A stretch of 64,000 nt of DNA from Symploca sp. SIO3C6 (GTDB taxonomy: Bacteria; Cyanobacteriota; Cyanobacteriia; Cyanobacteriales; Coleofasciculaceae). The position numbers were made by a program, and so were the translations under genes. The DNA is taken from positions 1-64,000 of the forward strand of contig JAAHHJ010000026.1 of the NCBI GenBank assembly GCA_010692425.1, written 5' to 3'. Position 1 is the first letter of the stretch. Each line of letters starts with the position of its first letter. This document shows positions 52,846 to 61,800 of this stretch, in pieces. Below the pieces are notes generated by a model. That model did not search any database. It was not told the origin of the DNA and saw only the letters and a list, made by a program, of their open reading frames with translations.

Positions 52846-55800
52846 TCAATCAGACGGGCGCACGCCCTGAAGACATATTTGCAATTTCTCAGCAAGAGTC
52901 TTAATGTAAGGAGGACGCATTACAGTAAAGTGATTGCCACCTAAAACTTCTGTGTAGGCGACGCCTGTAGTGTATTGACTCCAGTCAGAACAAGGTAATT
53001 TTTCTGCAAGCCTATCCAAAGCCCACCAGACATGAAGTTTGGCTTGAATTTGGGGTGCGCGGTGAGATCTGAGCAGTTGTTCGTGAATCTCAAGTATATT
53101 TAGTTGTTTTTGCAATATTTCAACAGAAATATCATTTGAAAGTAAGTTCTGTTCTTGTCCCCAGTTAATCATCCATTGCAGACGTTTAATAGATGGTAAA
53201 TTGATCAGTTGCTCTCGCCATGACTGCTGTTTAACTGTATCCATAGTCATGAAAGCATCCACAAAGCTACCGCCGAATACTGATGCTATTTCCCATAAAG
53301 GATCGCGTTCAAAAGTTAGTGTATGCTCTGGAATTAAAAAGGCATCTACCAGTCCGACAAACGCTACCTTCTGTCCTTGTTGTTCTAACTCTTTAGCAAC
53401 ACTGACAGCAATTACTCCGCCCATTGACCAACCCATGAGATGATAAGGGCTATCGGGTTGGTAATGGCGAATTGCCTTGGCGTATTCAATAGCCATTTCA
53501 TCGATACTGTTATGCTCTTGAACTGGGTTGTTGAGAGCGCGAGACTGTAGAGCAATAACAGGTTGATCGAGTCCTAGACAAGCTGCTAGATGTTGGTACA
53601 CCATTACTTGTCCCCCCACTGGATGAATGCAAAACAATGGTGGCTGAGTTCCTTTAACTTGGATAGGAACTAAATAGGGAGAGTTTACTGAAGTGTCAGT
53701 ATTTTCGATGATCAAACCCGCTATTTCAGCCAAAGTGGGATGTTGAAAAAGTATACCTAGGGATATGTTTGTGTCCAGTTTTTGATTAATTTTAGAGATT
53801 AGTTGCAGCGCTAAAAACGAGTCTCCACCTAACTCAAAGAAATCATCATGGATGCCTATCTGCTTAAACTGAAATACTTTCGTCCAAATTTTTGCTAACA
53901 AATCCTCAACTTGGTTGCGAGGTGCCACAAACATTTTTTCTAATTCTGGTGTTCTTTCAGGTGCAGGAAGTGCCTGACGATCCACTTTGCCATTAGCTGT
54001 TAGCGGCAAGGATTCTAATAACATGAAGATAGAAGGCACCATATACTTAGGCAATTTCTGCTGAAGATACTTCCGCAACTGAGCAGAAATTGATTGAGAA
54101 TTACGAGTAGTTTGGGATGAGAGCCATTGCTTGGTTTGAGTTAAATCTATTTTTCCTCCCACGAAACTATACAGTAAAACCTGACTTGACTCAAGCTGAA
54201 ATAAATTTCGCAGTTCCTCAAATTTTAAGTAACCAATGGGGCATAGTCCTATTTCCTGTTCTGGTGCGGCATTCATCAGTAACTGACCGATGTGACCCGC
54301 TTCTAGAAGACAGAAATCTCTTGCTATTTTCCCATACATCGGAGTAATAGCATTTAGCTGTCCGATCAAAAATAGTGAAAAGGCAGATTGTTCAAAAAGT
54401 AGTTGATTCCCACCATAAATACTGCCCTCAATTTTGCTATCAGCACTGAGTAATACCAAACAGTGGTTGACGGGATGGTAGTAGTATATCCCTGCTTCTA
54501 AACCTTCCACACGGTTAGGTTTAATTAATAAGTAGCTTTGTACAGCATAGATGCTTCCAGCGGAAGGATAAAGATATTTTGGTAGAGGATAATCATCCAG
54601 TTTCATTTGCTGCAAGCAGCTTAAAAACTGACTTAACTGCTCTAGGGAAATAGGTTGATGCAAAAATTGTCGATAACTTTGGCGCTGTAGGTAAGTCTGG
54701 GTTAGTGTTTCATCAAACTCTGGTTGGGGCAATTGTATGCTAGCCTGGGAAGGCTCTAGCTGTCTTAATCCTGGTTGTTTAAACTTAAATTCTATTCGTT
54801 CTATGGGGTCTGTTATTACTCCTTCAAGTTGACTTGGTTGATAAGCTTCTGTTTTTGTTTGAGCTGACATTAATTCTTGATCAGGGACTAGATAAGCTAC
54901 AAGCTGCTTTTTATTTAGTTCTTCTCCCACTACAGCAACCACTGCCTGCTTAATAACCGAATGTTGCCTTAATGCTGCTTCAATTTCACCGAGTTCAATA
55001 CGGTAACCTTTAATTTTGACTTGAAAGTCTTCTCGACCTAAAAATTCGATATTGCCATCAGGTAAATAGCGTCCTAAATCACCAGTTTTATACAAACGTT
55101 CTCCACTTACTGGATGAGTAATAAAACTAGCGTTAGTCTTATCTTGATCTCCCCAGTAATCTAAGGCTAGTCCTATCCCCCCAATATATAGCTGCCCTGG
55201 CACCCATATTGGCGTAGCTTCCATTAACTCATTCAAGACATAAAAATGTTGGTTAGTCAGAGGTTTTCCGTAAGGAATACTTTTCCAATTGGGGTTAACT
55301 GTTGTGATCGGATAGTAAATCGACCAAATTGAAGCCTCGGTTGCTCCTCCCAAACTGACTAACTCAAGATTTGAGCAATAAGCCTGTATTTGCTCGGGTA
55401 ATTTTAAGGGTAGCCAATCTCCACTGAGCAATGCCAAACGTAGTGATAAGGGTGTTATTTCTGACCTTGCCGATAAATGTTCTACCAACATTTGCATTAG
55501 CGCTGGAACCGAGTTCCAAATAGTAACTCCCTCTTTAACTATTAGCTCTAGCCAGTGAGCAGGATCTTTAACCGCTTCTGAGCTTGGAATAACTATGGTT
55601 CCCCCTGCTGCCAACATGCCAAATATATCGTATACTGACAGGTCGAAATTTAAAGCTGACAAAGCCAGTACTCGATCGCAACTTTTTACTCCAAAGCGCT
55701 GGTTGATATCGACAATGGTATTGACTGCACTCTGATGCTTGATCGCGACTCCTTTGGGTTTCCCTGTCGAACCTGAAGTAAAAATAACGTAGGCTAAATC

Positions 55801-58800
55801 TTGATTGTTTCCATGGTGTAGAGATGTTTCAGATAAGCTTTCTAAACCTTGATCAACACCTAAGATTTGCACATCTCCAGGCCAAGAAAGTTTGCTCTTA
55901 AGGAGGGCTTGAGTTAGTACTAATTTCACTTCTCCCTGTTGGAGCAAATACCACTGTCTTTCCTTGGGTAAACTTGGGTCAATTGGTAAATATGCTGCCC
56001 CAGAGATTAAAATTCCTAGTACTGCAACTACTTGTTCCCAACCTTTCTCCATGACTACAGCTACCAGGGTATTTGCCGTTGCTCCCAGCCGCCGTAATTG
56101 CGCTGCTAATCCTGCTGCTCGTTGGTACAATTGCTGATAAGTTAACTGGTCCTCGGGAGTAATTACTGCCAAAGATTGAGGCTGCAGTTGTGCGCGCTCA
56201 ATAAATAAACGATGCAAAGTTTGTTGAGAAATTGGTGCAGTAGTATTATTAACTTTACTTCGCTGTTGTAATTGAGCTGAAGGTAACAATTGAGGCTTCG
56301 TCTCAACCCAAGCTGAATCGGAAGTAGCTAGGCACTCAAGCAAACAACAGTAAGCCGCAAACATATCATCGAGAAGTCCTTCTGGGAAAAGTTCTTCTAC
56401 TGCATCCCAATTGAATAATAATGCTCCATCTTTCTCCCTGACTTGATGATCCAGCCAAACTTGCGGTGTTTGGCTAATGCTGTAGACTTCTTTTCCTAGG
56501 CGATCTAACATCCAGACGTCATCACCAAGGGAGTCTAAGCCAAGGGTGCTAGTAAAGACTACTGGCATTGGTTGATAGCCCTCTCGCCGACGGCGTAGTT
56601 CTCGTTGAACCTGCAAACCACTAACATAGCCGTGGTCTAAATCTTGCCACAGTTGCTGTTGTAATTGCTGAGCACTTGTAGCAAATGTATTTGGAATTGA
56701 GTTATCTACTTCCAGAAGAGTCAGAGAGGTAAAATCTCCTACCAGTTCATTCACTTGGGGGTGTAAAGATAGACGCTTAAACAGAGTGAGATTAATTATA
56801 AATTTCTGACTTTTGCTCCACTTGCTGAGGATTTGAGCAAAAGCACCAAGCAACACTCCTGAAGGAGTCAGATTGACTTGTTTAGCCCTGTCCTTGAGTT
56901 GTTGCCATTGGGCAGGGGACAATTGAGCCCGATGACGCTTAAATTGGGGCTTAGTTATGGAAGCTGGGTTGATAGCCAGGGGTAATTCTGGGCCTGGAGG
57001 TAAGGTGTCTAGGCGGTTGAACCAATATTCCTGAGAACTTCGATATTGTTGTGTATTTTGGAGGGCTAACTCCGCCAAAACATAGTCCCGAAATGACAAT
57101 TCTAGTGGCGGTAATAAAAGTTCAGGATTTTGGTAAAGTTGATACCATTCTCGCAGGATGACAAACATACTCCAGGCATCACCGATCAAAGCATCAAAGC
57201 TAAGGTGAATTCTAGTAAGCTGTTCCTCTAAACAGGTAGCTCGGAGCTTAAATAAAGGCCATTGCTGTGCCGGTAAAACCTCATGGGACATCTGCTCACG
57301 AATGGCTTCTAGCTCCGTACTAATAACTTCAGGGGGCTTGGTGCGTAAGTCTAAAACCTCAATTTCATAGGGAGGAACTTTCTCAAGAATCTGCTGCTGC
57401 CCATCTGGTAAAATCACTGCCCGCAGCATATCGTGACGCAGGATTAGTTGTTGCCAAACTAAGTTCAATCTTTCCAGATTTAAGTTATTAGTGTCTAATT
57501 CTAAGTAACCATGGGCGGCGATATTTCCAAGTTCAAAGGCTTGATTTCGACCTAGCCAGTAAGCCTGTTGAATATCAGTCAGGGGAAAGGGTTGATAACG
57601 TTGCTTTGGGGCAGGCACAATGGTTGGCAACGGCAGAAAAGATGCTTGTAAAGATTCCCCTTGACGGCATTGGGAAAGGATTTGGTTGATGCCTTCTACT
57701 GTGGGGGATTCTAAGAGACGACGTAAGGGAAACTCAAAGTTAAAGGTTCGCCGCAATCGAGAAATAACTTGAGTGGCAAGTAGGGAATGTCCTCCCAATT
57801 CAAAAAAGTTGTCATAGATGCCTACTTGTTTTATTCCCAATACGGAAGCGATGATGCTAGCAATAACTTCTTCTGTAAAGGTGCTGGGTGCGACAAAATC
57901 TGTCTGCCGATTCTGTTCTATATCTGGTATGGGTAAAGCCTGACGATCAATTTTGCCATTGGGAGTTAAAGGCAGAGCTTCTAGAATTACAAAAGCAGAA
58001 GGCACCATGTAATCGGGCAGTTTCTGTTTAAGAAAGTTACCCAATTCACGAGGATTTGGGGACTCTTGGTGAGGCACAAGATAAGCCGCTAGATACTTAT
58101 TGCCTGCTTGCTCTTCCCTGGCAATCACCACCGCTTCTTGAACTTGAGGATGTGTATTCACAACCGCTTCAACTTCCCCAAGTTCGATGCGGAAACCACG
58201 AATCTTGACTTGATGATCAATCCTACCGAGAAACTCGATGTTACCATCGACAAGATAGCGTGCCAAATCCCCAGTTTTATATAGTTTTGAATTTCCAAAA
58301 GGGTTGGGAATGAATTTCTCTTCAGTTAAATCTGGGCGGTTGAGGTATTCTCGAGCAAGTCCCATACCTCCGATATACAATTCGCCAGAAATTCCGACGG
58401 GAACAGGTTGAAGATAGCTATCTAGTATATAAATTTGCGTATTGGCAAAGGGGCGTCCAATGGGGACTAGCCCATCAACAGGCAAATTGAGCTTGGTATT
58501 TTCAAAGTATGTACTGTCAACGGTAGCTTCACTTACCCCATAGGAATTAATCAAGCGAGTATCTGAACCACACAAATGCTTAAATCCTTCATATTCTTGG
58601 ACAAACAAGCTATCTGAACCTACTACTAGCAAACCCATGAAGTGAAGATTTTGCTTGCTTGTTTGCAGATACTCTATCAAGTTTCTTAGGACTGCTGGCA
58701 CAAATTCGGCGCTATCAATCTTCTCTTGGCGCATCAGTTTATATAGCTTTTCTGGTTCTAAAAGCCACTGACGCGGGCATAGTACCAACTTACCACCAGA

Positions 58801-61800
58801 ACCAAGAGCGCGAATTAAATCCCCTGAAAAGACATCAAAGGAGAAACTAGCCATTTGCAGATGACTGTGAAGGGAGCGCAGCTGATAGGCGTTTTCCCAG
58901 CCCTGATAGGCATTAACCAGACTGCGATGAGCGATTGCTACTCCTTTAGACTTGCCTGTAGAACCTGAGGTGTACACTACATAGGCTAAATTTTGGGATG
59001 TAGCAGTACTAACCAGATTCACATCGCACTCGTTAGCAATTATCTCCCAATCTTGGTCTAAACAAACCACAGGTGCATTCTGCCACTGAAGAGATGCCAC
59101 GAGATTTTGCTGAGTTAACAGCAGCGACACCTGTGCATCGGAGAGCATAAAATTTAAACGCTCTTGGGGATAAGCTGGATCTAGTGGCACATAAGCACCA
59201 CCGGCTTTGAGAATTCCCAGTAATCCCACAATCATTTCTAAAGAGCGATCAACACAAATTCCCACTAGTACTTCTGGCCCTACCCCCAACCCTTGCAAAT
59301 AATGCGCCAGTTGATTGGCACGACTATTAAGTTGAGAGTAAGTTAACCTCGAATTTAATTTGCCAGAAATCGCGTTTTGTTCGTCTACAAACACCACTGC
59401 TTCTGCCTCTGGTGTCCGTTCCACTTGAGCTTCAAATAACTGATGAATACATTGAGACTGAGCATATTCAGCCTCAGTTTGATTCCACTCCACTAACAAC
59501 TGGTGCCGCTCTCTATCTGTCAGCATATGAGGCAATTGGCTAACAGAAAGTTCAGGACTAACAGCAATTGCTGCCAACAAAGTCTGGAAATGTGCTTCCA
59601 TGCGGCTAATAGTATCGGCTTCAAATAAGTCGGTACTATATTCCCACCAACCTCTGAGTCCCTCTTCAGTTTCTGTCATTGCCAGAGTCAAATCAAACTT
59701 TGCCGTCACACTTTCTATCTCTAAAGTAGTAAGCGTCAGCCCTGGCAATTCCCATGTCCCCATCGGCGCATTCTGCCATGCAAACATTACCTGAAATAAG
59801 GGACTATTGCTGAGATTTCGTTCTGGCTGCAGGGCCTCTACCACTTGCTCAAAGGGTATATCTTGGTGTTCATAGGCTTCTAAGGCTACCTGTCTTACCA
59901 GAGTTAGTAACTCAGAAAAACTAAGTTCAGCTTTGAGTTTGATTCGCAGCACCAAAGTATTAACAAAAAAGCCAATTAGAGACTCTATCTGCTGATGGTT
60001 ACGATTGGCAATGGGGGTGCCGATAAGAATGTCATCTTGACCACTATAACGAGAGAGTAAAGTTACAAAAACCGCTAATAGGGTCATGAATAAAGTAGTG
60101 CCTGACTTTTGGCTCAGAGTTTTCAGTTTTTTGCTCAGAGCCAAGTCAATCTCAAATTTTGAACTCCTGCCTCGGAAGCTTTGAGCCGGAGGGCGTACTT
60201 TATCTGTGGGTAGTTCCAACAAAGGTGGTGCCCCAGCTAACTGTTGTTTCCAATAGTTGAGTTTGGCTGCATACAATTCTCCGCTCAACCACTGCTGCTG
60301 CCAAATAGCAAAGTCAGCATACTGAATAGGTAACTCTGGTAAGGGGGAAGGCTCTGCTGATAAAAAGGCTGGATACAGAGTTGACAACTCTTGGATAAAT
60401 ACCCCCATTGACCAAGCATCAGAGATAATATGATGCATGGTTAACAGCAGCACATGGGATTGTCCGCCTAGTTGCAACAGAGTTACCCTTAGTAAGGGAC
60501 AGATATTTAGCTCAAAGGGTTTATTTGCCTCTAAGATGGCTAATCTGTGCACTTGTGCAGATTGCTGTTCTTCTGGAAATTCTTGCAAGTCTACTACTGA
60601 TAAACTCACCGTTGCGGTGGAGTCAATAACTTGCACTGGGGTGTCATTTAGTAGGGAAAAACTGGTACGCAAGACCTCGTGACGCCGCACAATTTCTGCT
60701 AAAGTTTGCTCGAGAGCCGCTACCTGAAGCTTGCCGTTAATCTGCATGGCAGTGGGCATGTTGTAGATAGCACTGTGGTTGTTAAGTTGATCTAGGAACC
60801 AGAGTCTAGTTTGAGCCCATGACAAGGGCATGGCTTGATCCCTTGGCACTGGTTCAATCGCTGGTATCATCAGTTCTAGACCAGTTTGACGAGTGCTCCA
60901 AATCAGGGCATTTAGCTCTGCTACCGTGGGGGATTCAAATAGATAGCGTAGTCGTAACTCTACTGAAAAGGTTTGCTGCAATCGAGAAATGACTTGAGTT
61001 GCTAGTAGAGAGTTTCCTCCCAATTCAAAGAAGTTGTCGTGGATGCCGATTTGTTTGATTGCGAGGACGGAGGTGATAATATTAGCGATCGCTTCTTCAG
61101 TTGGAGTGCGGGGTGCAACAAACTCTTGCTCTCGATTCTGTTCTAAATCTGGTGCAGGTAGGGCGCGACGGTTGATTTTACCGTTGGGAGTTAAAGGCAG
61201 AGCCTCTAAAAAGACAACAGCCGCTGGCACCATATATTCAGGCAACTTCTGTTTAAGGAAGTTACGCAATTGACGATTACTTAGGGAGTTATCGTGAGGA
61301 ACAATATAAGCAACTAGGTATTTTTTGCCTGCTTGCTCTTCTTGGGCAATCACCACCACTTCTCTAACTTGAGGATGAGTACTCAGTACTGCCTCAATCT
61401 CCCCCAGTTCGATGCGAAAGCCACGAATTTTCACCTGGTGATCACAACGACCTAGGTATTCCAGATTACCATCTTTTAGATAACGCACTAAGTCGCCAGT
61501 TTTGAAAAGTTTACTTCCTGGGAGAAAGGGATTATCAATAAACCTTTCCTGAGTTATTTCCTGACGATGTAAATATCCCCTGGCTAATCCCTCACCACTA
61601 AGATAAAGCTCACCAACTACTCCTACGGGTGCTAGTTGTAAATGTTTGTTCAATACATAGACTGAAGTATTATCAATAGGACGACCAATGGGAATACTAG
61701 TTGCTTGTTCTGGCAACAAACTGGTATTGTAGTAAGTGACGTTGGCAGAAACTTCCGATGAACCATAGAAGTTGATCAGTTCTGCCGATGGCATTAATTC

